Shown here piece by piece: positions 1 to 8,849 of a DNA stretch of 64,000 bases. The notes under the pieces were generated by a model, which searched no databases, had not been told where the DNA came from, and was given only the letters and a program-made list of their open reading frames with translations. Within the stretch, counting starts at the first letter, position 1; every line of letters begins with the position of its first letter. The DNA lies in assembly GCA_964493995.1 (NCBI GenBank), contig CAZBQD010000005.1:6230-70229 (forward strand), given 5' to 3'. This stretch comes from GCA-002282575 sp964493995. Its GTDB lineage: Bacteria > Pseudomonadota > Gammaproteobacteria > Thiomicrospirales > Thiomicrospiraceae. Made by a program: the position numbers and the translations under genes.

Positions 1-1069
1 AGCGGTGTTACCCAGTTACCAACTGGTTTATGAAACCTATGGTCAATTGAACGCGCAAGCCAGTAATGCCGTACTGATTTGTCATGCACTGAGTGGCGAC
101 CACCATGCGGCAGGCTATCACCACGAAGACGACAAAACGCCTGGCTGGTGGGATCATTACATTGGTCCGGGCAAAGCGATTGATACCAATGTGTTTTTTG
201 TCGTCGGCGTGAATAATATTGGCTCTTGCCGTGGCTCAACCGGGCCTGCTAGCATGAATCCCGCGACACAACAACCCTACGGACCTGACTTTCCTATGGT
301 CACCTGTGCCGACTGGGTGGTGACACAAGCCAAACTGGCCGATCATTTGGGTATTGAGCAGTGGGCAGCCGTGGTCGGCGGCAGCTTGGGCGGTATGCAA
401 GTACAACAATGGGCGATTGATTTTCCCACACGCTTAAAACATGCGGTGATTATTGCCTCTGCGCCGCGTTTATCAGCGCAAAATATTGCCTTCAACGAAG
501 TCGCTCGTCAAGCCATTATGACCGACCCTGAATTTCATGGCGGACACTTTCTCGCCAACCATACCATCCCTAAACAAGGCTTAATGTTGGCGCGTATGTT
601 GGGACACCTCACCTATTTGTCGGACGATTTAATGGGACAAAAATTTGGTCGTGAATTGCGTTCTGGTCATTTGAAATACAGCTACGATGTCGAGTTTCAG
701 GTAGAAAGCTACCTGCGCTACCAAGGTGAAAAGTTTGCCACCAAGTCGAATTTCGATGCTAATTCTTATTTACTCATGACCAAGGCACTAGACTACTTTG
801 ATCCTGCCCACGACCATGACGATGACCTAGTCGCCGCTTACGCGCCAATCAAAGCGCAAGCGCTGATTGTTGCTTTTACCACCGACTGGCGTTTTTCACC
901 AGAACGCTCACTGGAAATGGTCAAGGCGCTGCGCCAAGCGGGTAAACGAGTGGTTTATGCCGAAGTGGAATCAACGCATGGTCATGATGCCTTCCTGTTG
1001 CCTAACACCTACTATGAGCAAGTCTTCGCTACTTACATGAAGCGTGTTGCCATGGAGTGTGCACTATGA
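1..1069 (+). CDS. metX: Homoserine O-acyltransferase MetX (5' end cut by window)
   Basis: This alpha/beta-hydrolase-fold enzyme acylates the homoserine hydroxyl (acetyl or succinyl donor), the first committed step of methionine synthesis. The early motif CHALSGDHHAAGYH, the nucleophile elbow GGSLGGMQ and the late ESTHGHDAFL segment holding the catalytic His are all present. The reading frame is open to the window edge. The GTG at base 5 lies inside the conserved N-terminal motif (V-LPSYQLVYETYG), so it is not the start; roughly 20-30 residues are missing. The stop codon overlaps the metW start (ATGA), so the two genes are translationally coupled. Which acyl donor is used cannot be read from the sequence. 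Confidence 0.96.
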   Translation, partial: AVLPSYQLVYETYGQLNAQASNAVLICHALSGDHHAAGYHHEDDKTPGWWDHYIGPGKAIDTNVFFVVGVNNIGSCRGSTGPASMNPATQQPYGPDFPMVTCADWVVTQAKLADHLGIEQWAAVVGGSLGGMQVQQWAIDFPTRLKHAVIIASAPRLSAQNIAFNEVARQAIMTDPEFHGGHFLANHTIPKQGLMLARMLGHLTYLSDDLMGQKFGRELRSGHLKYSYDVEFQVESYLRYQGEKFATKSNFDANSYLLMTKALDYFDPAHDHDDDLVAAYAPIKAQALIVAFTTDWRFSPERSLEMVKALRQAGKRVVYAEVESTHGHDAFLLPNTYYEQVFATYMKRVAMECAL

Positions 1070-1671
1070 ACTTAAAACCTGAATTTACCCGTTTACTCGA
1101 TTGGATTCCCGAAGGCGCTCGTGTACTCGATTTGGGTTGCGGCTCGGCCGATCTGCTCGCTTATCTCATGAAACACAAAAACGTACAAGGTGTTGGATTA
1201 GAAATGGATCCCGTTTCCATTATCGCCAGTATTGCTAACGGGGTGGATGTCATTCAAGCCGACTTAAACGACATTAACCTGGTGAATATGTTTGGTGAAA
1301 ATGCCTTCGATGTGGTCTTAACGACACAAACCCTTCAATCCATGCAACGCCCTGACTACCTTATCGACAGCATGTTACGTGTCGGACAAAGAGCTATTGT
1401 CACCTTCCCTAACTTCGGCTTTTGGCGCAATCGCATTCAACTGATGTCGGGCGGAAAAATGCCGGTTTCAGACAGCCTGCCCTATCAATGGTACGACACC
1501 CCTAACACGCATTTGTGTACCTTTGCTGACTTTGAACATTTCTGCCAGGAACGTAATATTTACATTCTTGAACAGCGTGTCTTGGGCAATGCTTGGGGAG
1601 CGGAATGGTTACCTAATCTACTCGGTGAAGTCGCGCTCTATCACATTGAAAAAGGCATCGGGAGTCATTAA
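1066..1671 (+). CDS. metW: Methionine biosynthesis protein MetW
   Basis: MetW is a small SAM-dependent-methyltransferase-fold protein of about 200 residues, commonly paired with MetX and thought to support homoserine acylation. The glycine-rich SAM motif VLDLGCGSADLL lies near residues 20-35, and FPNFGFWRNR is a family signature. I place the start at the ATG at 1066, inside the metX stop, because a GGAG lies 8 bases upstream; this gives MNLKPEF, and the upstream GTG adds only three residues. The gene lies between metX and the lipoprotein gene with overlaps on both sides, which indicates one transcript. Confidence 0.95.
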   Translation: MNLKPEFTRLLDWIPEGARVLDLGCGSADLLAYLMKHKNVQGVGLEMDPVSIIASIANGVDVIQADLNDINLVNMFGENAFDVVLTTQTLQSMQRPDYLIDSMLRVGQRAIVTFPNFGFWRNRIQLMSGGKMPVSDSLPYQWYDTPNTHLCTFADFEHFCQERNIYILEQRVLGNAWGAEWLPNLLGEVALYHIEKGIGSH

Positions 1672-2363
1672 TGATTTCGATTTGGAAACCATTGAGTGTC
1701 ACCTTACTGGCATTAACCTTGGCGGCTTGCTTTGGCGGCAGCAAACCCTCTCAGCCGCCGATTGAATCGAGCAGTAAAAAACCCAATAATGCCGAAGTCG
1801 AAACCTTGCTATCGCAATCGGTTTTTTTACGCCCGACCCTGCCAGGCGAACGCAGTCTTTACTTGCGTATCACCTCTACTGCCGATAAACCGGTCGATTT
1901 GGAAGGCTTGCATAAAGAACTGAGCGAACGCTTTCGTGCCAAAGGCTTTCGTATGAGCGCTCCGGACAATGCGAATTTCATGGTGCAAGTGAATGTGTTA
2001 TCGATTAGCAAAACCAGTAAATCGCTGACCAAGGAAGCGGTCAGCAATGGCTTTGGTGCTGCCGTGGCCATCGCCAATGCCGCTGTTGGTCCGGCAGGTC
2101 AAGTGGTGGGGGCAGCGACTGAAAGTGCGACCAGCATTTTCTTTCGCGACACTTATTTCAACATGGTTACCGATATCATGATTAATGAGCGTACACCGCG
2201 TATCAGCATTCTTAAACCGGAAAGCCAAGAAGAAACCAATATCAGCTGGAAAGCTCACCCCACCCGTGCGTTGTCGTCGGTGAAGGACATCAATGCCAAT
2301 CAAGACGAGTGTATTGATATCCTAGAAGAGAGCTTGTTGCGCGTGTTAAATGGCCTGTTTTAA
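1671..2363 (+). CDS. TraT-like outer-membrane lipoprotein
   Basis: The first 20 residues are a lipoprotein signal with lipobox LAAC (Cys20), followed by a Ser/Pro/Lys linker. The body resembles the TraT complement-resistance/surface-exclusion family: the order FLRPT, SLYLRI, a 'sheddable' hydrophobic glycine/alanine segment (residues about 125-155) and a MVTDIMINERT stretch matches TraT. TraT is best known from F-like plasmids, but chromosomal homologues are common and no tra genes are nearby, so conjugation is unlikely here. The ATG overlaps the metW stop by one base (TAATG), so it is co-transcribed with metXW; the functional link is unclear. Confidence 0.75.
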   Translation: MISIWKPLSVTLLALTLAACFGGSKPSQPPIESSSKKPNNAEVETLLSQSVFLRPTLPGERSLYLRITSTADKPVDLEGLHKELSERFRAKGFRMSAPDNANFMVQVNVLSISKTSKSLTKEAVSNGFGAAVAIANAAVGPAGQVVGAATESATSIFFRDTYFNMVTDIMINERTPRISILKPESQEETNISWKAHPTRALSSVKDINANQDECIDILEESLLRVLNGLF

Positions 2364-2379
2364 CAAAGGATTGACGGCC

Positions 2380-2745
2380 TTAACCAGGAACATCGAAATT
2401 GCGCATCGCAGTGCGGTAGGCATTAGCAGGATTCAATAAGGCATCGGCCAGAATGACCCCTAGGCCGACCCAGTGATAAAAAGTGGGTTCTTTTCCGCCC
2501 ACAAAGTACAAAAAAGTCAGCAAACTGGTGGCTAACATAACGGTGACCAGCGCCCAAAACTGATCCCAAAAGAAGCCCGCAACGCCGACATCACCCGACT
2601 TGAACATTTCAATCATGAAAGCAATCAAGGCTACGGCAATAAAGCCATAACCCACATTGCCGCTCATAGACAACTGCAAATACTCAACCGCCAGCAAATA
2701 ACCAACGACGGTGAGCATCCACGGAAAACGTGCCAATAAACTCAT
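2380..2745 (-). CDS. Small four-helix inner-membrane protein, unknown function
   Basis: This 121-residue protein is very hydrophobic, with about four predicted membrane helices (near residues 7-25, 33-47, 62-80 and 88-105) and short loops. I do not recognise a named family. It lies 18 bases downstream of the rsmB-like gene on the same strand and is probably translated from the same message. It converges on the TraT-like gene with only 16 bases between the stops. No catalytic motif is visible. Confidence 0.7.
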   Translation of the reverse strand: MSLLARFPWMLTVVGYLLAVEYLQLSMSGNVGYGFIAVALIAFMIEMFKSGDVGVAGFFWDQFWALVTVMLATSLLTFLYFVGGKEPTFYHWVGLGVILADALLNPANAYRTAMRNFDVPG

Positions 2746-2763
2746 TGATTCATTCCCTGTAAA

Positions 2764-4062
2764 TTAGATTGACTGACGTTGCAATAGCACCGCGTAAAAT
2801 CCATCCATGCCATGCAAATCAGGTCTCAGTTGTAACGCACCCTGCTCCGTAAAGGCGGATTCTGCTAACAGATACCCTGCTTCAGCCAAACGAGTCTGCG
2901 CTGACAAGCGCACATAGTCTGGATGCTGTGCTAAAAAGGCCTCCACCACTGCCTCATTTTCGCACTGCATTAACGAACAGGTGGCATAAACCAGATAGCC
3001 TTGCTCGCGCACCAATTTAGCCGCCGAGGTTAGCACTGATAACTGAGTGGCATTTAAAGCACTCAATTCCATATTACGCCATTTCATGTCAGGGCTTCGA
3101 CGCCAGGTACCACTGCCAGAACAAGGCGCATCAACAAGCACCGCATCTTGTGAACCACGTAGCTTTTTCAAACGCGCATCGGTTTCACTAGCCAAAGGCA
3201 TAATACGCACATTATCCACGCCGGCACGCGCTAAACGCGGACGCATACGATTCAATCGCGCTTCAGACACATCACACGCGATTAAGCTGCCTTTATTTTG
3301 CATGGCCGCAGCTAACTGCAAAGTTTTCCCACCGGCGCCAGCACAAAAATCGACCACTTTCTGACCCGAAGCCACCGGCAGTAACGCACCAATGACCTGA
3401 CTGCCCGCATCTTGCATCTCGAACCAGCCTTGTTGAAAAGCATCGGTACGAAACAAGGGCGAACGCCCCGCCTGACGCAAAGCATTCGGAACACCATCAA
3501 TCGGCGTTAACTCAAAGCCCACATCCGCCAGGGATTGTTGCACCTGTGCTTGCGTCGCTTTTAAGCCATTCACACGAATATCCGCGGGTGCCGCGGACAA
3601 TAACGACTGCGCCAATTTAATGGTTTCTGCTTCACCCCACTGAGCTTCCCAGGCTTGCCACACACTATCGGGAATACTATATCTCACCGCATTAGGCAGA
3701 CTGGTTGCAGGGGTAGCGCGCAAGGCTTCAGCCACCTCTTTCGCCATGGTTTCATCCATGTATTTTTCTAAGCCACGCATCGAAACACCTTGCTGAATCA
3801 TCAACAAAGCACCAACACGACGCTGATAACCCGGCCAACCTTCGCTCATCTCACCTAGACGCGCATCGATCATACGACAATGACGTAGCACGCCGTAAGT
3901 AAGTTCAGCCACCACACCCCGATCTCGCTTACCCATTTCCTTATGTGCTTTGAAATATTGATCCATGCGCGCATCGGCGGGCATTTTATCATCGGTCAGA
4001 ATCTGAGATAGTAATTCTGCGGCACGAATAACGTGACCAGGGCGGATAAGTTCGGTGATCAT
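2764..4062 (-). CDS. RsmB/NOP-family RNA (cytosine-5) methyltransferase
   Basis: This 432-residue SAM-dependent enzyme most likely methylates cytosine in 16S rRNA (RsmB type, m5C967). An N-terminal helical NusB-like region is followed by the Rossmann methyltransferase domain. Visible motifs are the SAM-binding DFCAGAGGKTLQLA and the two-cysteine catalytic pair: PCSGSGTWRRSPD and ATCSLMQCENEAVV. The start has an AAGGGAA ribosome-binding site. E. coli RsmB is of similar size (429), but this gene is not next to fmt/def as in E. coli, so RsmB versus another NOP-family member (for example RsmF) is not certain. Confidence 0.88.
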   Translation of the reverse strand: MITELIRPGHVIRAAELLSQILTDDKMPADARMDQYFKAHKEMGKRDRGVVAELTYGVLRHCRMIDARLGEMSEGWPGYQRRVGALLMIQQGVSMRGLEKYMDETMAKEVAEALRATPATSLPNAVRYSIPDSVWQAWEAQWGEAETIKLAQSLLSAAPADIRVNGLKATQAQVQQSLADVGFELTPIDGVPNALRQAGRSPLFRTDAFQQGWFEMQDAGSQVIGALLPVASGQKVVDFCAGAGGKTLQLAAAMQNKGSLIACDVSEARLNRMRPRLARAGVDNVRIMPLASETDARLKKLRGSQDAVLVDAPCSGSGTWRRSPDMKWRNMELSALNATQLSVLTSAAKLVREQGYLVYATCSLMQCENEAVVEAFLAQHPDYVRLSAQTRLAEAGYLLAESAFTEQGALQLRPDLHGMDGFYAVLLQRQSI

Positions 4063-4142
4063 GATAGGATTTCCCTTAATATGCTGATTAATTTTGAATG
4101 AGAGAAGAGGTGCGCCACCCTAAAGGCAGCGCACACAAACAT

Positions 4143-5483
4143 TTAACGTCGTTGCGCTTGAAACGCTAGACGTTGCCCAACCGGACGACAGACTGTTTCG
4201 CCATTATGGTAAACCAACTGACCATTCACGAAGGTGCTGCTGATGCTGGCACTGAACTCTTGACCATTGAACGGCGACCAACCACATAAGTAGGCTAAGC
4301 GGTCGGGGGTGTCGATAATGGGTTGCTTCATATCGACTAACACCAAATCAGCCCAATAGCCTTCACGAATAAAACCACGGTCGATCATGCCATAACGACG
4401 TGCCACTGCATGAGATGTTTTATGCACCACTTGTTCAATTGAAAACACACCTTGGTTAACCATCGTGAGTAGCGCCGGCAAGGCATACTGAACAAGGGGC
4501 AGACCCGACGGACAGCCAAAGTAGGATTGTTGTTTTTCATCCCAAGTATGAGGAGCATGGTCAGTCGCAATGACATCAATACGTCCGTCACGCACCGCAG
4601 CGCGAATCGCTTCACGATCATCCAGGGTTTTAATGGCCGGATTACACTTAATTAACCCACCCAAACGATCGTAGTCGGCATCGGTAAACCATAAATGATG
4701 CACACAGGCTTCAGCAGTAATACGCTTTCCGTCTAGGTCACCAGCTGTAAACAAATCACACTCTTCTTTAGTGGTAATATGCAACACATGCAAAGGTGCA
4801 TCGTGCTGTTTCGCCAGACCCACCGCTAAGGATGAAGAGGCATAACAAGCTTCACGCGAGCGCACAATACCATGTTGATTAAACGGCACTTGTTCGCCAT
4901 ACTGCTCACGCCACTTGGCTTCATTCGCTAGAATCATTGGGGTATTTTCGCAGTGAGTGGCGATAATCATCGGTGATTCACGGAAAATCCCTTCCAGTGT
5001 TTTGGCTTCATCCACCAACATATTACCGGTTGAAGCCCCCATAAAGACTTTCACACCACACACATTGGCAGGGTCTACTGCTTTGACTTCTTCGATGTTA
5101 TCGTTGGTTGCGCCCAAATAGAAGGAATAGTTGGCATAAGCATGACCCTTGGCCATAACGTATTTGTCTTCCAAACTGGCACGCGTTACTGCGGGGGGTT
5201 TGGTATTAGGCATTTCCATGAAGCTGGTAATGCCACCCATAATACACGCCTTAGATTCAGTGGCGATACGCCCTTTGTGCGTCAAACCGGGTTCACGAAA
5301 ATGCACCTGATCATCAATCATACCGGGCAATAAATACTTGCCTTTTGCATCGATAATGGTCTCTGCTTCGGCAGAAATATGGGGGGCGATTTTTTCAATA
5401 CGTCCGTTACGGATCAGAACATCGGCTTGGGTGATTGACCCTTCGTTAACGAGGGTTGCATTGGTGATGATTAGGCTCGACAT
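4143..5483 (-). CDS. pyrC: Dihydroorotase (class I, long form)
   Basis: This enzyme cyclises carbamoyl-aspartate to dihydroorotate, the third step of pyrimidine synthesis. The metal-binding D-Q-V-H-F-R-E-P-G segment (HxR type) near residue 60, the ATHCENTPM and HVLHITT histidines and the late ATDHAPHTWDEK aspartate are all visible. At 446 residues it is the long class I type rather than the 348-residue E. coli PyrC type. GVKVFMGAS is present where the carbamylated lysine normally lies. pyrE is also in this window (43.1 kb), but they are not in one operon. Confidence 0.94.
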   Translation of the reverse strand: MSSLIITNATLVNEGSITQADVLIRNGRIEKIAPHISAEAETIIDAKGKYLLPGMIDDQVHFREPGLTHKGRIATESKACIMGGITSFMEMPNTKPPAVTRASLEDKYVMAKGHAYANYSFYLGATNDNIEEVKAVDPANVCGVKVFMGASTGNMLVDEAKTLEGIFRESPMIIATHCENTPMILANEAKWREQYGEQVPFNQHGIVRSREACYASSSLAVGLAKQHDAPLHVLHITTKEECDLFTAGDLDGKRITAEACVHHLWFTDADYDRLGGLIKCNPAIKTLDDREAIRAAVRDGRIDVIATDHAPHTWDEKQQSYFGCPSGLPLVQYALPALLTMVNQGVFSIEQVVHKTSHAVARRYGMIDRGFIREGYWADLVLVDMKQPIIDTPDRLAYLCGWSPFNGQEFSASISSTFVNGQLVYHNGETVCRPVGQRLAFQAQRR

Positions 5484-5546
5484 GACAGCTCTTTATGCAA
5501 TAATGGTAGGATGTAGAGAAATATAGCAGATTACCAGGATGTTCGC

Positions 5547-5840
5547 ATGTTAAAACGCATCTTAATTGCGCCTTTTGTTGTCATCATACGAGCTTATCAA
5601 TTATTGATTAGCCCACTATTAGGACCACGCTGTCGCTTTTATCCCAGTTGTTCGCATTATGGCATTGAAGCCTTGCAAACGCATGGGCTGATGAAGGGAA
5701 GCTGGCTAACACTCAAACGCATTAGCCGTTGTCATCCCGGTAATGAAGGGGGTATTGATTTGGTTCCGGGCACCGAGCATTTGCATCGATGCACCGATAG
5801 CAATTGTCAGCATCAACCGCCGAGCGAGGGCAAGGGCTGA
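5547..5840 (+). CDS. yidD: Membrane protein insertion efficiency factor YidD
   Basis: This small protein supports YidC-dependent membrane insertion. The family signature is unmistakable: YQLLISPLLGPRCRFYPSCSHY with its conserved cysteines, then the CHPGNEGGIDLVP segment. It has 97 residues and an AGGA ribosome-binding site 8 bases before the ATG. In many gammaproteobacteria yidD lies between rnpA and yidC; here it stands alone, divergent from pyrC, and its last 28 bases overlap the 3' end of folE2 on the other strand. Confidence 0.95.
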   Translation: MLKRILIAPFVVIIRAYQLLISPLLGPRCRFYPSCSHYGIEALQTHGLMKGSWLTLKRISRCHPGNEGGIDLVPGTEHLHRCTDSNCQHQPPSEGKG

Positions 5841-6760
5841 TAGCCCCCAGGGACACCCTTAGAAACGATACTAACGGCATCGTGTGGGTGCAGACTTTCA
5901 ACATGATCGACACGCAACCAGAAATCACGGTAATCTGGCTGGGCATCTAACTGAGCCTGCAAGCGACGTGCCGCGTCTTCACAAAACATCAGATTGGCAC
6001 CATTCAAACGCGCAAACTCTTGCTCGTCTTCACGCTTCACTGCAGCCTGAACCGCTGTTTTTAAGGCGTCTTCGATACGATTAATCAACTGCGATATGTC
6101 AAAATATTCAGATTGCGTATCTGCAAGCGTCACGCGCACCTTAGCATAAGAACGTTGACTATGCGGTGTGGCACAAATACCCTGACTCGTTCCTAACCAG
6201 GCATAGACCTCGGCTTGAGAGAGTTGCTCGCGGCCAGTAAAGTCACTGCTAAATTGTTCTTGAATCAACTGGCGCGCCAAAGCAGCTGAGCATGGACAGG
6301 TCGAAGAATAAGGCACTTCGACTTGCAACTCTAAACGCAACGCCCCTTCTTGCAAGTGACCGCGAACCAAACAGGGGTAGTTCTTCCAACCACTATTACC
6401 GGATAGTAGCGAACCACGACGCTCATAATAATCAAACTTGTATTCTACAAAGCCGGCATTCGACAAACCACTGTGTGACTGCACAAATTCCGATAGCATC
6501 GCTGAAACCGACGCAGGGGTCACCGCTTGCGTACTGGCTTTATCCAGCATCAAGTACAAGCGGGACATGTGAATACCCTTGCTCTGTGGGTCGATTAAAT
6601 TGACATAGGCCTGCACATGCGCCAAGCTGCGCACCGGCTCAGCGCCATCTCGCGCCAGCATAATTGGCATTTCAATTTGCGACATCCCCACCCAATCGAG
6701 CGTACCCATCGGCGTAGATAGGGGCATGTTGGCAACATCGGGCATAAAAGGCTTAGTCAT
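5813..6760 (-). CDS. folE2: GTP cyclohydrolase I, type IB (FolE2)
   Basis: FolE2 converts GTP to 7,8-dihydroneopterin triphosphate, the first step of folate and queuosine precursors, with relaxed metal needs compared with zinc-dependent FolE. The catalytic-cysteine region SSTCPCSAALARQLI (near residue 155), the DWVGMSQIEMPI N-terminal block and the FWLRVDHVESLHPHDAV block are all characteristic. At 315 residues it is slightly longer than most. folE2 is often Zur-regulated; a perfect palindrome lies just upstream (6770-6783), but it does not look like the usual Zur box. A FolM-like reductase of the same pathway is encoded at 42.3 kb. Confidence 0.94.
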   Translation of the reverse strand: MTKPFMPDVANMPLSTPMGTLDWVGMSQIEMPIMLARDGAEPVRSLAHVQAYVNLIDPQSKGIHMSRLYLMLDKASTQAVTPASVSAMLSEFVQSHSGLSNAGFVEYKFDYYERRGSLLSGNSGWKNYPCLVRGHLQEGALRLELQVEVPYSSTCPCSAALARQLIQEQFSSDFTGREQLSQAEVYAWLGTSQGICATPHSQRSYAKVRVTLADTQSEYFDISQLINRIEDALKTAVQAAVKREDEQEFARLNGANLMFCEDAARRLQAQLDAQPDYRDFWLRVDHVESLHPHDAVSIVSKGVPGGYQPLPSLGG

Positions 6761-6769
6761 CGGTTACTC

Positions 6770-6783
6770 ACTATTCGAATAGT
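6770..6783. promoter_or_regulatory. 14-bp perfect palindrome upstream of folE2
   Basis: ACTATTCGAATAGT reads the same on both strands and lies 10 bases upstream of the folE2 start. Its placement over or just below the expected promoter suggests a repressor operator. A second short inverted repeat (TATCG-CAA-CGATA, 6804-6816) lies just beyond it. The sequence lacks the TTATAnTATAA core of enterobacterial Zur boxes, so the cognate regulator is unknown. Confidence 0.45.
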
Positions 6784-6905
6784 TGATCAAATCAGTCGGT
6801 TATTATCGCAACGATAGGCGCTTTGGGCAAGTAGTAGAAAATGGTGAGGCGTTAGGAGTAAAGCGTGAGACAAGCACCCCTTACTCCTCAATGCCCTTCA
6901 TTTAA

Positions 6906-6975
6906 CCGTTCGTGGTGAGCCTGTAGAACCACCAGCTGCTTACCTGTACTCCTTCGACAAGTTCAGGGCGAACGG
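6906..6975. repeat. REP-like interspersed inverted repeat
   Basis: Two imperfect inverted copies of a unit of the type CCGTTCGnnnTGAnCntGT face each other: CCGTTCGTGGTGAGCCTGTA at the left and the reverse complement of TTCGACAAGTTCAGGGCGAA with CGG at the right. This unit (TTCGnCCTGAnCntGTCGAA) is a widespread intergenic palindromic repeat of many bacterial genomes. It fills the gap between folE2 and dut and could fold into a long hairpin at the 3' end of the dut transcript. Confidence 0.6.
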
Positions 6976-7010
6976 AAAGATTCTTTAAATGAACAGGACG
7001 CTTTGACACC

Positions 7011-7472
7011 CTACTTTGTTCCGGTGCTACCAAAGCCCCCTTCGCCCCGCTCACTACTGGCATCGAAACTCTCGACCCAATCCCAAGCAGCTTGCACCAC
7101 TGGCACAAACACCAGTTGCGCCAAGCGCTCGCCTGGTTGAATAGTAAAGGATTCAGTCGAACGATTCCAAACGGAAATTTTCAATTCACCTTGATAGTCA
7201 GAATCGATTAAGCCCACCAAATTACCCAGCACAATGCCATTTTTATGACCCAAGCCCGAGCGCGGCAAAATGACCGCCGCCAAACTGGCATCAGCGATGT
7301 GAATGGCCAGCCCTGTACCGACCAGCGTCACCGCATTGGCCGCCAACTCAATGGGTTCATCGATACACGCGCGCAAATCGAGTCCGGCAGAGCCGGGGGT
7401 GCCATATTCTGGTGCCGGAATATCGACACCAATACGAGGAGACAACTTACGAATACGAATCGGGGTTTTCAT
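7011..7472 (-). CDS. dut: dUTP diphosphatase
   Basis: Trimeric dUTPase hydrolyses dUTP to dUMP, keeping uracil out of DNA and feeding dTMP synthesis. All five family motifs can be followed, including GSAGLDLRAC, PRSGLGHKNGIVLGN, GLIDSDYQGEL with the catalytic Asp, GERLAQLVF and the C-terminal P-loop-like RGEGGFGSTG. The length of 153 residues is normal. It lies 14 bases after coaBC, the common bacterial coaBC-dut arrangement. Confidence 0.97.
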   Translation of the reverse strand: MKTPIRIRKLSPRIGVDIPAPEYGTPGSAGLDLRACIDEPIELAANAVTLVGTGLAIHIADASLAAVILPRSGLGHKNGIVLGNLVGLIDSDYQGELKISVWNRSTESFTIQPGERLAQLVFVPVVQAAWDWVESFDASSERGEGGFGSTGTK

Positions 7473-7486
7473 GTTAACCGTCCAAA

Positions 7487-8704
7487 TTAAGAATAAAGCT
7501 CAGCCAAATGAGCCAACACCTGTTGTGCCAACTGTGATTTGTGCGTTAAGGGAAACTCATGCACACCCTCGGCAGAAACCATGAAAAGCTGATTCTGCGC
7601 TTGGTCAAAGCCTGCACCATCGGCTACCGAATTCGCTAAGACCGCATCAACGCCTTTGCGTTGCAGTTTTGCCTGTGCATGTGGGATGAGATTTTCTGTT
7701 TCAGCGGCAAAAGCAATCACCTTACCCCTATTCGGTTGAGCGGCAGCCCAAGCGACAATGTCGGGATTTTGTACTAGGGTTAGCGTCAGCGATTGCTCGC
7801 CTTGTTTTTTCAATTTTTGTTCGGCTGTCTGCTCAACGCGATAATCGGCCACAGCAGCCGCGGCTAGCATCAGATCGGTAGCGACAAAATGCGCTTGCAC
7901 CGCATCAAACATTTCACGCGCACTGCGAACGTCTACGAAAGACACACCAGCGGGTGGCGTTAACTGAGTCGGACCGGATATGAGACAAACTTCAGCTCCC
8001 ATCGCCTGAGCCGCTTGCGCTAGGGCATAGCCCATTTTGCCGCTAGAACGATTGGCAATAAAACGCACCGGATCAATATCTTCAACAGTCGGACCGGCCG
8101 TGATTAACACTTTTTTTCCTTGCCACAGGGGCGGCACAGCTAAACCGACTAACCAATCAACAATACTCGCTGGCTCGGGCATCCGACCCGTATCGATTTC
8201 ACCACAGGCCAGTGAACCGCTTTCTGGCATGAGAACTTGAGCGCCTCGCTGTTGTAGTATACTCAGATTGGCTTGAGTGGCTGCATGACGCCACATCTGA
8301 CCATTCATCGCCGGCGCCATACAAATCTTAGCTTGTGTCGCTAAGGCCAAAGTAGTGAGCAGATCATTAGCCAGGCCGTGCGCTAAACGCGCCATCACAT
8401 CGGCTGTTGCTGGGGCGATGAGCAAAGTATCAGCCCAACGCGCCAGCTCTATGTGGCTCATCGCGGCTTCTGCCGCTTCATCCCATAAACTTTGACGTAC
8501 TGGCACTCCCGTCACAGCCTGAAGCGCGGTCGCAGAAACGAAGTGAGTTGCTCCTTCGGTCAGCACGCAGCGCACTTGCGCACCGGCTTGTACCAGCTTG
8601 CGTGCCAAATCGACGGTTTTATAGGCGGCAATGCCACCACTGATACCGAGTAATATGCGTCTTGCCTGCAGAGGACGTGGTTGCGCTAGGGCTGTATTCA
8701 TCAT
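7487..8704 (-). CDS. coaBC: Bifunctional phosphopantothenoylcysteine decarboxylase / phosphopantothenate-cysteine ligase
   Basis: CoaBC makes 4'-phosphopantetheine in CoA synthesis. The N-terminal flavoprotein decarboxylase half starts with LLGISGGIAAYKT and contains the PAMNGQMW block (the active PxMNxxMW motif) and SGSLACGEIDTGRM. The C-terminal ligase half starts at KKVLITAGPTVEDIDPVR and has FIANRSSGKMGYALA. The length of 405 residues is standard. Two adjacent ATG codons open the gene and either could be used. Confidence 0.97.
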   Translation of the reverse strand: MMNTALAQPRPLQARRILLGISGGIAAYKTVDLARKLVQAGAQVRCVLTEGATHFVSATALQAVTGVPVRQSLWDEAAEAAMSHIELARWADTLLIAPATADVMARLAHGLANDLLTTLALATQAKICMAPAMNGQMWRHAATQANLSILQQRGAQVLMPESGSLACGEIDTGRMPEPASIVDWLVGLAVPPLWQGKKVLITAGPTVEDIDPVRFIANRSSGKMGYALAQAAQAMGAEVCLISGPTQLTPPAGVSFVDVRSAREMFDAVQAHFVATDLMLAAAAVADYRVEQTAEQKLKKQGEQSLTLTLVQNPDIVAWAAAQPNRGKVIAFAAETENLIPHAQAKLQRKGVDAVLANSVADGAGFDQAQNQLFMVSAEGVHEFPLTHKSQLAQQVLAHLAELYS

Positions 8705-8849
8705 GCTATTATTATAAGGGCTGACAATGATTAAGGCATTACTTTTATCTATGCGTTGCTATTATCATATTTAATGTGAGTTATTAAAAGATTTTAGGTA
8801 TCATAAACTTGCTTTATAAACAACCAACACAACAAACAAGGGTTACAAC

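Noticed and set aside
1998..2303. Antisense open frames over real genes (for example 1998-2303, 3047-3364, 22999-23343, 36422-36817, 62732-63100)
   Set aside because: They lie opposite well-identified genes, lack ribosome-binding sites and show no protein-like motifs.
1671..2363. TraT as a sign of an integrated conjugative element
   Set aside because: No other tra, mob or integrase gene is nearby, and the gene is translationally coupled to metW.
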